64,000 nucleotides of DNA, from the NCBI GenBank assembly GCA_001838165.1, contig KV835868.1:1-64000 (forward strand), written 5' to 3'. This DNA comes from Actinomyces sp. HMSC035G02. GTDB lineage: Bacteria; Actinomycetota; Actinomycetes; Actinomycetales; Actinomycetaceae. The position numbers were made by a program, and so were the translations under genes. Below the pieces are notes generated by a model. That model was not told where the DNA came from, did no database searches, and worked only from the letters and a program-made list of their open reading frames with translations. Shown here piece by piece: positions 1 to 8,230 of this stretch (position 1 is its first letter; each line of letters begins with the position of its first letter).

Positions 1-138
1 AAAACGATTACACCACTCCACAGGACTTGACCGCCTGTCAAGAATCGAGCATCGGTAAGGGCAATCCTCTCTGGCCATTCGATTCCTTTTGTATCTTTGG
101 TTGCATAGGTGACCCGCCAGGGCTATTACGCGTGGAAG

Positions 139-242
139 AGGCGCCTGCCGAGCTGGCCGATGAGGCGCTGAAGATGGCCCTGGTCAGGCGAAACGATCCC
201 AAGGGATGCGTACATCATTCGGATAGTAAGAATGTTGCCAGC
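139..242 (+). pseudogene. IS3-family transposase remnant
   Basis: A short open stretch reads LADEALKMALVRR, DPKG and HHSD in order. This matches the integrase-core signature of IS3-family OrfB, which in intact copies reads roughly ALxMAL, then PxGLIHHSDxGSQY. The match stops after about 35 residues and neither the start nor the catalytic Glu region is recognisable nearby, so this is a relic. The other open frames up to about position 600 show no family signal. Confidence 0.45.
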
Positions 243-682
243 AGGTTTTGCGGCAACCGCAAAGGAGCCGTATCCTGCAGCTGGAATCACGTTGCAGCAT
301 CCTGACCCGCATTCCGATTGGCGGACGGCCCGCTTCGGCATCCTGACCAGCACAGCGATCGAGCCTTGTCATTCCTTGGATATGCCGGTTGCTCGGGGCG
401 GTCCCGACGGAGGCCCTCGCCTCCCCGGTCCGTGACCCAAGAAGGGCAAGCATGCTGATCTGCATGGCTGGTTCCTCCTTTATGTAGACGACCATGCAAA
501 GAAGGGACAACCGAGGAGGCAGGTTACTGATGCGGGCTCCCGCACGCCCATGACTACCCGACGGGCTGTTTTTCATCTCCGATGCCCGCATTGCAGCATG
601 AACGAATGTGCCTCGACATCTCTGCTGGCATGGTACGACTGGGATCGCACCTCGACGCATCCTTGCGCATACTGCCTTCCAA

Positions 683-877
683 GTTTCGAAACCGGGAAGG
701 AAAGTGTATGTGAGCGACGATATCGGCGCCGATTCGACGCTCGAGAGGGAGATTGCGCCGATTCTATCCATCGGGGATGCATTCCCGAAGATTCTCATCA
801 CTCGCACGAGGCATGAGCCCCATACCCGGGAGGGCGTGCTCGTGCTGAATTTCGCGAGGTGGCTGCTTGGCGGGTAG
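683..877 (+). pseudogene. C-terminal remnant of a DUF4143-type AAA ATPase
   Basis: The frame ending at the TAG at 875-877 reads KVYVSDDIG, LEREIAPILSIGDAFPKILI and FARWLLGG. This is the C-terminal nuclease-like end seen in ATP-binding DUF4143 proteins (ERELxPLLxIxDxYPK followed by a hydrophobic strand and a terminal WLL). The Walker A/B ATPase part, about 300 residues, is missing, and the upstream sequence in the same frame is unrelated. It is a decayed 3' end left behind by rearrangement. Confidence 0.55.
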
Positions 878-1431
878 GGTTCTGAACGTCGCATTGGGAT
901 ATCGCGCGACAGGGCACGCAGGGCTGTTTGTGCCCGCACGGGAAACGCCGTCGCCATGCGGGCGGCCTGTCGTGTCCGATTAGCCTTTTGCTAAACAGGC
1001 TTACGCCAACTCATGGGCAAGCCACCTGAGACTATTCACTTTGCTTATCGTTGACAAAGACCTGTGGCCTGCGGTTTTGTGAACGGCTCGTAAGCCACCC
1101 GCGTCGACTCACTTACTGTTGAAGCTGGTGGTTTGCAGGCTCAAAGGCGGTTGAGTTTCAAAGCGGGCGTTTTTCGGCGATATCGAGCCTCCGAAGGCGG
1201 CTCTCCGTGCCCCTTGGGACAAAAATAAAAACTCAATACTCTGAGTTTGAAAATGGTTTTTGAAGTTGTCCCAGCTTTTGTCCCCGAAGCCGATGAAACG
1301 CGACATAGTGTTACTTGGCGGCACTCACTTCGAGATGCCGCCGAAAACTGGGTGCAACTGGAGTGACGAGACGGCAAAACTATAACCACCGAGTGGGAGT
1401 AGGAAGATAGGGCTTTGACCTGCGCTTTTAA
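878..1431. other. non-coding stretch with a nested inverted repeat
   Basis: No convincing gene was found in these 554 bases; short frames such as 1109-1324 on the minus strand have no recognisable family. The notable structure is nested. TGGGACAA at 1215-1222 pairs with TTGTCCCA at 1266-1273, and inside it AAACTCA at 1229-1235 pairs with TGAGTTT at 1242-1248 around a 6-base loop. The surrounding DNA is more AT-rich than the chromosome average of this window. Confidence 0.5.
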
Positions 1432-2076
1432 GTGCTGCAACGTGCCGCTGAGTTTCGTTTCGTATGCGACTCACGGCAAAGCCGCCTGATCGGCCAGGGG
1501 TTTTCTCAGCGTCTTGCGCGGGTGTCCGCGCAAAGCCCACAAGCCCCGCACCGCGCCGCACCTACAGCACCTGCCAGGGCTAGCGCTCCTGGGCAGGTGT
1601 GGGCCATTGATTTCCAGTTCGACTCGGACTGGAAGGGGCGTGTCTTGAAGGTCTGTATCGTCGTTGATGAGTTCACGCGCCAGCACCTGGCTTTGCGCGT
1701 TGAGCGGCGCATGGGAGCCGTCGACGTGATCGAAATGCTTGACCTGGCTGTCCTAACCCATGGGGCACCCCAGGTGCTGCGCGCCGATAACGGGCTCGAA
1801 TTCATCGCCGCAGGCGTGGGACGCTGGGACAGCGAGCACGACACGCTCCAAGCATTCATACCCCCGGGCCAGCCGTGGCATAACGGATTCGTGGAGTCCT
1901 TGCACAACCGCATGCGCGACGAACTCCTCGAGGACAACATGTTCGAGGACCTCGATCACGCGCGCGCCCTGATCAGCGCCTGGTCGCGCCGCTACAATGA
2001 AGAGTACCCCCACAGCGCGCTGGGCTGGCTCTCACCCAACCAATACGCACGCCAATGGGCACAACACCACCAATAA
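1432..2076 (+). pseudogene. IS3-family transposase OrfB, 5'-truncated
   Basis: The frame carries the DDE integrase core. The first Asp is in VWAIDFQFDSDW, the second in VLRADNGLEFI, and the Glu in WHNGFVESLHNRMRDELL, followed by the family's C-terminal HSALGWLSPNQYA. Intact OrfB proteins are about 280-300 residues with an N-terminal HTH_21 region before the core. Here the first 50 residues are unrelated low-similarity sequence, so the 5' part and the OrfA frame are lost. The frame stays open through all three catalytic residues, so decay is probably recent. It lies immediately upstream of the DUF262 gene and may have removed that gene's native promoter. Confidence 0.7.
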
Positions 2077-2097
2077 CAACCAACAACCCTCAACACA

Positions 2098-2121
2098 CCT
2101 GGTCCACAAAACCAGACCAGG
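2098..2121. repeat. short inverted repeat at the IS 3' end
   Basis: CCTGGT at 2098-2103 pairs with ACCAGG at 2116-2121, 22 bases after the transposase stop. It may be part of the element's right end or a weak terminator. Confidence 0.35.
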
Positions 2122-2130
2122 CCAATTGGA

Positions 2131-3981
2131 GTGATCTCGTTGATCAACGACGTAATCAAACCGACTATCGGCGAGCTATTCTCTACGGACTCACCCCTCA
2201 TGTTTAATGTGCCTCGCTACCAGCGCGAGTACACCTGGGCCAAGCGCGACTGGGAGAACCTCTTCGACGACATTTCCGACAATGACAAGGGTTATTTCCT
2301 CGGCTCTATCATCGTCATCGACCATGGCTACAATGCGGAAAAGGGCGTGACCCAATGCGAGCTTATCGACGGCCAGCAGAGGCTCACCACCGTCAGTTTG
2401 CTGCTTGCTGCACTGTACGACCAGCTCAGCAAGCACAAAGATGATGCCGAGGAGGACGAAGATGAGGTCAACGTCGAACTCATCAACCTCAAGAACCGCC
2501 TCATCATGAAGAAGTCCAAGGGGCAGACGCGCGTGGTTCCCCAGGTCCAAGGCCAGAACCTCCAAGACTACAGGGCTCTCATGGGAGAGCGGGTCTCCAA
2601 TCAAATTAAGGACAAGAGGCCCAAGTACGCAGGCAACAGGAAGATCTATAAGGCATACGCATACTTCGAGTCCCGACTAGAGGCCATGGTCGAAGCGCCT
2701 GAGAGAACCCACCCGAACAACGCCTACGAGGCCTTCAGCAACTTCCTCGACAAAGTGCTTTCCGCAGTGATAGTCCAGATCAGCGTTTCCAACGCATCCG
2801 AGGCCTATACCCTGTTCGAGTCCCTTAACAATAGGGGCCAGGCCTTGAGCGCGGTTGACCTCATCAAGAACACCCTGCTCTCCAGCTTTAAGGACGCAAC
2901 CGAGGAGGACCTGGACGACCACTTCAACCAGTGGCAGCGCATGCTCTCCCTGCTTGGAGAGGACTACAAGACTCAGGAGCGCTTCTTCAGACAGGCATAC
3001 GCTGCGTTCAGGCGAGAGGTGAACAAGCCGTTCATCACCGGAACCGCTCAGTACCCTCTCGGAGCCGTAGCAACCAGGTCAAACCTCCTCCACATCTACG
3101 AGAAGCAGATTAAGAACGATGCAGCCGGCATGCTCGATTGGTTGCTCAAGAACGCGGAGGAGTACACGAAGATCGCGCTTGTGGACACGGATGGCATCTC
3201 TGGCGACTTGGAAGAGTCGCTTATGAACCTTTCAAGGATTCAGGGCGTTCCCTCGTATGTGCTCCTGCTCCACTTGATGCGGAGAGCGGACAGCCTTTCG
3301 CTCACGGATCAGCATCTGGTCCAGGTAAATGATCTTTTGGTCAAGTTCTTCGTAAGGCGTAACCTTACCGACGCTCCTCCAACGCGCGACCTTACCAGGA
3401 TCTTCATCAACATCGTTGAGGGCATCGAAGATGAAAAGAAAACTGGTGACGATCTCGTGCAGTTCGTGCGCGCCAAGCTTCTGGCGGTCTCGGCAGACGA
3501 TAATCGATTTGCTGAGATGCTTGCTGGCCCGCTTTATGAATCCAATCCTGACACGGCTAGGTTCATTTTGACGAGCTTGGCTACGCCGTCGGTTACCAAG
3601 GAGATGAAGGGCCTTTGGGAGCGCGTTCCTTCTGGTACATACGTTTGGACTATCGAACACGTTCTTCCCCAGGGGAAGAACCTACCTGACGCTTGGGTCA
3701 CCATGATTGCCGGTGGAGACAAGGCGCTCGCCGCCCAGATTCAGAACGATCATGTCCATGAGCTCGGCAACCTAACTTTGACTGGTTACAACTCAACCTT
3801 GAGCAATCTTTCCTTCCAGGAAAAGAAGCTCAGGAAGGATAAAGATGGCAACTCTGTTGGCTACCTCAACGGCTTGAATATCAACTCCGATATTGCTTCA
3901 AGAAACGATTGGGACGAAGCAGCAATCACAGCGAGAACAGCGAAACTCGTTAAAGAAGTAATCCAACTGTTCACGCTATAG
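2131..3981 (+). CDS. DUF262/DUF1524 (GmrSD/SspE-like) nuclease-type defence protein
   Basis: This 616-residue protein has the two-part layout of GmrSD-type proteins. The N-terminal DUF262 domain shows PRYQREYTW (about residues 28-36) and the nucleotide-binding motif DGQQRLTT (80-87). The C-terminal DUF1524 HNH-type domain shows IEHVLPQ (about 508-514, presumed catalytic His 510) and HELGNLTLTGYN (543-554). In characterised relatives the first domain senses modified DNA with NTP hydrolysis and the second nicks or cuts it; GmrSD acts on glucosyl-hydroxymethylcytosine and SspE on phosphorothioate DNA. The substrate here is unknown, and no dnd/ssp modification genes are visible nearby. The GTG start at 2131 has only a weak ribosome site; TTG 2140 is an alternative. 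The gene begins just after an IS remnant, so its true 5' end may be displaced. Confidence 0.8.
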   Translation: MISLINDVIKPTIGELFSTDSPLMFNVPRYQREYTWAKRDWENLFDDISDNDKGYFLGSIIVIDHGYNAEKGVTQCELIDGQQRLTTVSLLLAALYDQLSKHKDDAEEDEDEVNVELINLKNRLIMKKSKGQTRVVPQVQGQNLQDYRALMGERVSNQIKDKRPKYAGNRKIYKAYAYFESRLEAMVEAPERTHPNNAYEAFSNFLDKVLSAVIVQISVSNASEAYTLFESLNNRGQALSAVDLIKNTLLSSFKDATEEDLDDHFNQWQRMLSLLGEDYKTQERFFRQAYAAFRREVNKPFITGTAQYPLGAVATRSNLLHIYEKQIKNDAAGMLDWLLKNAEEYTKIALVDTDGISGDLEESLMNLSRIQGVPSYVLLLHLMRRADSLSLTDQHLVQVNDLLVKFFVRRNLTDAPPTRDLTRIFINIVEGIEDEKKTGDDLVQFVRAKLLAVSADDNRFAEMLAGPLYESNPDTARFILTSLATPSVTKEMKGLWERVPSGTYVWTIEHVLPQGKNLPDAWVTMIAGGDKALAAQIQNDHVHELGNLTLTGYNSTLSNLSFQEKKLRKDKDGNSVGYLNGLNINSDIASRNDWDEAAITARTAKLVKEVIQLFTL

Positions 3982-4054
3982 AGGTTAGGGGAGGGTTTGC
4001 AATGACCGCTCTACCCCGCCCTGCCCCGACAAATCTTCAGGCGGTTTGGAGGTC

Positions 4055-4272
4055 TCACACCTGCTGTGCAATGCCGTTTGAGTCCATCGTGGGGCGATAG
4101 GCGTAGCGCTCGAGACCATCGAACGTGGGAGTCTTGGGTCGCATGTCGAAGGGGAGGCCTCCGACTTCGATCGACTTCGCGAGGAACATGTTGATTGCGT
4201 CGAGAGGCTAATTCCCCAGCGCGCATAGACGGCTGCGGCATCGGCCTTGATCTGAGGTCGAATTCTGGCCAT
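4055..4272 (-). pseudogene. RelB/DinJ-like antitoxin, frameshifted
   Basis: Reading from the ATG at 4272, the frame gives MARIRPQIKADAAAVYARWG then ISLS. A one-base deletion near 4200 then breaks it. The next frame resumes exactly where expected with AINMFLAKSIEVGGLPFDMR and runs to a TGA at 4055-4057. The joined product of about 72 residues matches RelB/DinJ antitoxins (ribbon-helix-helix N-terminus, then the INMFLxxxVxxxGLPF signature). No downstream toxin partner is present. The start lies only 28 bases from the divergent yefM-like start, so the two share a promoter region. Confidence 0.65.
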
Positions 4273-4300
4273 AATTATGGCTAAGACTGAAAGGGGTAGT

Positions 4301-4513
4301 ATGTCGACACTGACGATGGGGCTTGCCGAGGCGAAGAACAATTTTTCGCGAGTGACAGCAGAGGTGAATAGGACGGGGAAGCCTGTCACGATCCTCAAGA
4401 ACAACAGGCCGTGGGTAGTCATTCAACCGGCGCAGCAGTCTGAGAGTGCTGTCGATGTCGCTGTTGACTTCATGGATGCCTACGCGGACGTGTTTGAAGA
4501 GCTCGCGAAGTGA
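4301..4513 (+). CDS. Phd/YefM-family antitoxin
   Basis: This 70-residue protein reads LAEAKNNFSRVTAEVNRTGKPVTILKNNRPWVVIQP, the Phd/YefM fold that binds DNA as a dimer, with an acidic, disordered C-terminal tail that neutralises the toxin (DVAVDFMDAYADVFEELAK). The ATG at 4301 is preferred over ATG 4277 because AAGGGG lies 5 bases upstream and homology begins there. It overlaps the Doc start by four bases, the usual antitoxin-toxin coupling. Because the toxin is truncated, the antitoxin is now probably an orphan. It could still repress the shared promoter region. Confidence 0.8.
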   Translation: MSTLTMGLAEAKNNFSRVTAEVNRTGKPVTILKNNRPWVVIQPAQQSESAVDVAVDFMDAYADVFEELAK

Positions 4514-4839
4514 ACGCTTTCGCGTTTTCTCAGGATGACGTATGCGCCATCCATTCGGCTGCGATTGCTCGCTTCGGTGGCTTAGACGGTGTGCGTGACG
4601 AGGGGATGCTGGCCTCGGCTCTCGCCCAGCCCTTCCAGACTTTTGGGGGCGAGGAGCTCTACCCAAGTGCAGTCGAGAAAACGTGTCGGTACGCTGTTGG
4701 GATCATTTCGGGGCATCCCTTCCTGGATGGAAACAAGCGAACTGGTGCTGCTCTGTTAGGCGCGTATCTCAGGATGTGTGGTGTCGGTTTTACGGGCTCT
4801 TCAGGCGGGCGCAAAACACCCATTGTCGGCATGCGATGA
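4510..4839 (+). pseudogene. doc: Doc-type Fic toxin, C-terminally truncated by an IS30 remnant
   Basis: Doc toxins phosphorylate elongation factor Tu with a Fic fold. The frame starts at a GTG overlapping the antitoxin stop and shows the Doc N-terminus (VCAIHSAAIARFGG, LDGVRDEGML) and the catalytic motif HPFLDGNKRT at residues 69-78. Doc homology ends near residue 94 (about position 4792), where IS30-derived sequence begins in another frame. The last 16 codons are read-through. Intact Doc is about 125 residues, so the final helices are missing. The active-site loop is complete, but stable folding is doubtful. Confidence 0.7.
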
Positions 4840-5342
4840 ATCGATTGAAGCGCCCCGACATTGCCGACCGGATGATCCCTGGCAACTGGGAAGGGGACCT
4901 CATCATCGGAAAAGATGGGGCCAATGCGTGCGCGACTCTCGTCGAGTGCGCCACCCGCTACCTGATCATCGTGGCCCTGCCTCTCAGGCGCAGGGCCGAC
5001 CAGGTCTGTGAAGCGCTCACACGCCGCATTCATGTTCTACCCGAGGGTGCGATGCGAACACTGACACGGGACCAAGACCCAGAAATGACCCGCCACCAGC
5101 CCCTCACCCCAGGCACTGGCGTGGATGTGCTTGTTGCTCACCCCCACAGCCCCCGGGATAGAAGAACCAACGACAATACCAACCAACTCATCCGCCGCTA
5201 CCTGCCCACAGGAACCCCCATCACCAGCCACCAACCCTACCTCGACGCCATCGCCTACGAGCTGGGCAACTGCCCCAGAGCAACCCTCGGCTACCGCAAC
5301 CCCACAGAAGCATTCAACCAACTCATTGCTACCACCCATTGA
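4795..5342 (+). pseudogene. IS30-family transposase, 5'-truncated and degenerate
   Basis: From about 4795 the frame reads IPGNWEGDLIIG (first catalytic Asp), LTRDQDPEMTRH (second Asp region), HPHSPRDRRTNDNTNQLIRR and a C-terminal LGYRNPTEAFNQLI, all diagnostic of IS30. Only the C-terminal half remains. The third catalytic residue, Glu in the family motif NENTN, is Asp here. A family loop between the first two motifs is shorter than usual. It interrupts the doc gene and is inactive as it stands. Confidence 0.75.
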
Positions 5343-5415
5343 CACCGCCAGGTATGTAACCCACAATATAAACTCATGGGATCTTGCCCGTATGGCTTTA
5401 TTGAAAGGAACTGCT

Positions 5416-5721
5416 ATGGGCTTATTTGGAGCGATGTTGAACGCCTTTACTGGTGGCAACAATGACGTAAACTCTTCTTCGGAATATTACGAAACCGATG
5501 TATGTCCAGTATGTGGAGAGGAAATGTGCAAACGTTATAGCTATAGCGACTGGTACTGCCCCAGCTGTGGCGGCCCATATGACGATGAGGATGAAGATAC
5601 CGATGATAGTGAACGTCTAAATGTTTACGATGCAGCTAATATCTGGATGAGTAACGGCATGGACGAGGACTATACCTTCGGCTACTCAGAAGAAGAGCTG
5701 CGAGAGGCTCTCGACGAGTGA
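5416..5721 (+). CDS. small acidic zinc-ribbon protein, unknown function
   Basis: This is a 101-residue protein. After a short hydrophobic start (MGLFGAMLNAF) come two CxxC knuckles, CPVCGEEMC and WYCPSCGG, that should bind one zinc ion. The C-terminal half is very acidic and ends in EELREALDE. The ATG at 5416 is chosen because AAGGA lies 6 bases upstream; in-frame codons before it belong to the IS30 relic. Such ribbons are common in DNA- or RNA-associated accessory proteins, but no specific family is recognised. The gene lies directly after the IS30 remnant, in DNA of lower GC than the core genome. Confidence 0.6.
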   Translation: MGLFGAMLNAFTGGNNDVNSSSEYYETDVCPVCGEEMCKRYSYSDWYCPSCGGPYDDEDEDTDDSERLNVYDAANIWMSNGMDEDYTFGYSEEELREALDE

Positions 5722-5847
5722 TCTTGGTAGTAACCAAAGTCGATAGACCTCGTCGAATAGAAGACAACCGCCTAAAGCAAAGCCTCCTTGCTGTGTAATA
5801 ATTTCTATGGTATAGAATAATTGGTTCTCCAATAGGAGGGCTTCCAA

Positions 5848-6564
5848 GTGTCGGGGACGTTTTCCCCGGCTTTCTTTGTGTTAGTGGGCGAATTGTGCGA
5901 GCTCAGCTTGTTCATAGACGAATCCGGGAGCGACGACCTGAGGAACAGGTACTATCTCCTCACACTCGTGCTCCACGAGCAGGGCGAGGACGTATTCAAG
6001 AGTATTCACCTGTACGAGCGTTCGCTCGCCGAGAAGGGGCTGCCCGACATCCCGTTCTGTGCCTCCCCGCTGCTGAACGGCCAAGACGGCTACGAGAATA
6101 TGGGCCTCATCGACAGGAGGTGTCTCCTCTCGTCGTTCAGAGTCTTCTTCCGCCACGTGTCGGTGCGCTACACGTGCATCACACTCAAGACGAAGGAGTA
6201 CGGCGATCTCGACGGAGTCACTGCCGCGATGCGCAAGCATCTCATCAACTTCCTATTCGACAAGCTAACGAACTTCCGGGATTTCGATGTCGTCAAGATC
6301 TATTTCGACGACGGGCGGAAGTCGGTCGCGCAGGCGATCCACAAGGCCGTCGACTACGCCCTCTCGAAAGACGCGGTGGTCTACAGGCTGGCCTCTTCCT
6401 CGGACTACAGGCTCAGCCAGATCGCGGACTACATCTACACGATGGAACTGAGCGCCCTCAAGTACGCCGACAAAGCGTCCACCGCTACCGATGAGAAGTT
6501 CTTCGGCTCGTGGTCCCAGTTCAGGAAGGGCATCCTCAAGGAAGTGCGGGCGAAGAGAATCTAA
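5848..6564 (+). CDS. DUF3800 domain protein
   Basis: This 238-residue protein opens with LSLFIDESGSDD, the DUF3800 signature (an FIDESG strand with clustered acidic residues that belongs to an RNase H-like fold). Later conserved acidic patches include VVKIYFDDGRKS and LSQIADYIYTMELSALKY. DUF3800 proteins are frequent on prophages, plasmids and defence islands and are suspected nucleases; the reaction is unproven. The GTG at 5848 has a strong AGGAGGG seven bases upstream. A short hairpin (CGGGGA/TCCCCG) covers the first codons and could damp translation. Its stop overlaps that of the convergent small membrane gene. Confidence 0.75.
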   Translation: MSGTFSPAFFVLVGELCELSLFIDESGSDDLRNRYYLLTLVLHEQGEDVFKSIHLYERSLAEKGLPDIPFCASPLLNGQDGYENMGLIDRRCLLSSFRVFFRHVSVRYTCITLKTKEYGDLDGVTAAMRKHLINFLFDKLTNFRDFDVVKIYFDDGRKSVAQAIHKAVDYALSKDAVVYRLASSSDYRLSQIADYIYTMELSALKYADKASTATDEKFFGSWSQFRKGILKEVRAKRI

Positions 6565-6761
6565 TCGCGCGTGCGCTCCGTACGTACAGGCCCGAATACG
6601 CTGGCTGTATTCGCGCCGCCGAGGGCGACCAGTAGAAAAATCCACATCAGCGCAGGAATCAAGGTGAGGGCGTGATAGTCGAACAGGGTTCCCTCGGGTT
6701 CGCCGGTGTAGACCACGACGATAAACGCGATGGGCAGAGCGTCCCTGAGTATTTTGGACAC
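6561..6761 (-). CDS. small hydrophobic membrane protein, unknown
   Basis: This is a 66-residue frame starting at a GTG. It has two likely membrane segments (ALPIAFIVVVYTG and LTLIPALMWIFLLVALGG) and a short basic tail. Codon usage has the high third-position GC expected of a real gene here. Its stop overlaps the DUF3800 stop in a convergent arrangement. There is no recognisable family and the ribosome site is weak, so it could also be the surviving end of a larger permease. Confidence 0.4.
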   Translation of the reverse strand: MSKILRDALPIAFIVVVYTGEPEGTLFDYHALTLIPALMWIFLLVALGGANTASVFGPVRTERTRD

Positions 6762-7101
6762 GTGGAGACTCTCTCATCGATCATCATTGACTGGAGTTGA
6801 ATATAGCAGTGCTTCTCCTGTGAAGATCTTGGTTTCCGTTGGTGGGTGCGCGCTCCTAGCGTCTCGTCTGTGCGTGAGCGCGGCGACAGCGACCGTCGGC
6901 TGGTTATGTCGATATGGGCGAAGTGGATGGTCAGGCGCGTGACAGTCCTGGCCGCGAACGCGTTTGTATGTGCGTGAAATGGTTCGTCAGGCATTGCAAG
7001 TGAACAAGTGCTGTCTATGCTCTGTGTTAGCTCTCGATATTGCAGGTGCAATGAGGGTGTTCAGGTGGTTCTGGAAGTACAGTCGAGATAGAGGGGGGAA
7101 T
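6762..7101. other. intergenic, no gene seen
   Basis: These 340 bases separate the small membrane gene from the PD-(D/E)XK gene. Frames here lack a ribosome site and a family match. The in-frame extension upstream of 7102 (from about 6964) is cysteine-rich and unlike the downstream protein, so it is treated as leader sequence. Confidence 0.5.
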
Positions 7102-8193
7102 ATGCCTACCGTTCCAGTTTATCGGTACCGTTCGCATGATGACTATAATGCGCGGAAGAGTAAAGGGCGTAGTTTTGTGCCTGTTAATTGCTCCATGGCG
7201 GATCTTGAAAGATACTCACTCGATAACGGTCATTTTGAGGGGCATGTCGTCACCTCGAAGGAGGGACAATTATTCTACCGCTCAATTCCGCGATTTGCTC
7301 TGGATCCTGATTGGGTGCGGAAGCGCTTTTTGGCGACCGATGACTATCGTTATGCCGAAGCTAGCTATAAAGGGGCTGTGTCATTCTATTTGGGCATGAT
7401 TGGCGCGCGCCTTGTGTTTGATAAGTTCTTGAATGGGACTAAGGCTAACTGTCAATTGCTTCATGCGGGAGATAGTAAGCATTTCAATCTTCAGGGAGTT
7501 AGTGGTAAGCGCAAGCCCGACTATGTTGCGATCGATGATAAAGGGGATCCATATGCGCTTGTGGAGGCGAAGGGAACGTCAGGGGCGAGGGTTGGAAATG
7601 ATCGTTTGAGGGATGCAAAGGGTCAGTTGATGCTCGCTTCCGTGACAACTCTAACTGCTACAGGACAGCCCTTGTGCGTGAGGACGGGATATGAGTTGGA
7701 GAAGCATGTGGTTGCATCAAGTTTCACGGGTGGCGTGATGTCGAAGGGGAGTTCCTGGAAGTTGTGCGACGTGGATCCTGAAGATGCTGGCGAGGGGGAA
7801 CTGACTATTCAGTTAGATGGGGCCATTTATGCGCATTACATGCCGATGGTGCAACGGCTTTCCCGCAACGGAGTGAGGTGCGAAAGCGTCAACAATGTTG
7901 ATTGTGACCTTGTTCGAATTGGTGAAGGTGTATCCGTGGGCTTAGTGCGTGGTCTTCGTGATGTGATTGCCGATCTCGGAAATATGGGAGTTGGATTCGG
8001 TGATCAGGGCAGTAATGCCCGGGAGAGAAATGACGATGGTTGCTTCCGCCGTGTATCTGAGTTCTTCCATTCGATAGAGGGGTTTCAAGGTCTGATTGAG
8101 GACGAGAAAGTGTCAATGGGTGGAGATGGTGTCGTGGTCGTATTGGGTGATGAGTATGTCCGGTCTCTACCTGAGGTTGATCGAGCTTTGTGA
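7102..8193 (+). CDS. putative PD-(D/E)XK nuclease, unknown family
   Basis: This 363-residue protein has no recognised family. Its central part carries the spacing of a PD-(D/E)XK nuclease site: KRKPDYVAIDD (Pro-Asp at 139-140), then YALVEAKGTSG (Glu 155, Lys 157). That is a metal-binding Asp followed by the E-x-K pair on the next strand. The N-terminus has basic and aromatic residues (VYRYRSHDDYNARKSKGRSF). The C-terminal third, after about 290, looks like a separate alpha/beta region. The start at 7102 is favoured because AGGGGGG precedes it. GC content is clearly lower than in neighbouring core genes, consistent with transfer. It sits in the accessory island with the DUF262 and DUF3800 genes, so a role in DNA restriction or phage defence is plausible but inferred. 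Confidence 0.6.
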   Translation: MPTVPVYRYRSHDDYNARKSKGRSFVPVNCSMADLERYSLDNGHFEGHVVTSKEGQLFYRSIPRFALDPDWVRKRFLATDDYRYAEASYKGAVSFYLGMIGARLVFDKFLNGTKANCQLLHAGDSKHFNLQGVSGKRKPDYVAIDDKGDPYALVEAKGTSGARVGNDRLRDAKGQLMLASVTTLTATGQPLCVRTGYELEKHVVASSFTGGVMSKGSSWKLCDVDPEDAGEGELTIQLDGAIYAHYMPMVQRLSRNGVRCESVNNVDCDLVRIGEGVSVGLVRGLRDVIADLGNMGVGFGDQGSNARERNDDGCFRRVSEFFHSIEGFQGLIEDEKVSMGGDGVVVVLGDEYVRSLPEVDRAL

Positions 8194-8230
8194 GTGTTGT
8201 GAGCGGATGTAGCCCGGGCCTCCATCGTGC

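Noticed and set aside
184-957. Minus-strand frame of 257 codons
   Set aside because: It runs opposite recognisable IS3 and DUF4143 remnants, has poor codon usage and shows no family.
1109-1324. Minus-strand 71-codon frame over the nested hairpin
   Set aside because: No ribosome site, no family and an unusual Phe/Ser/Gln-rich product; left as non-coding.
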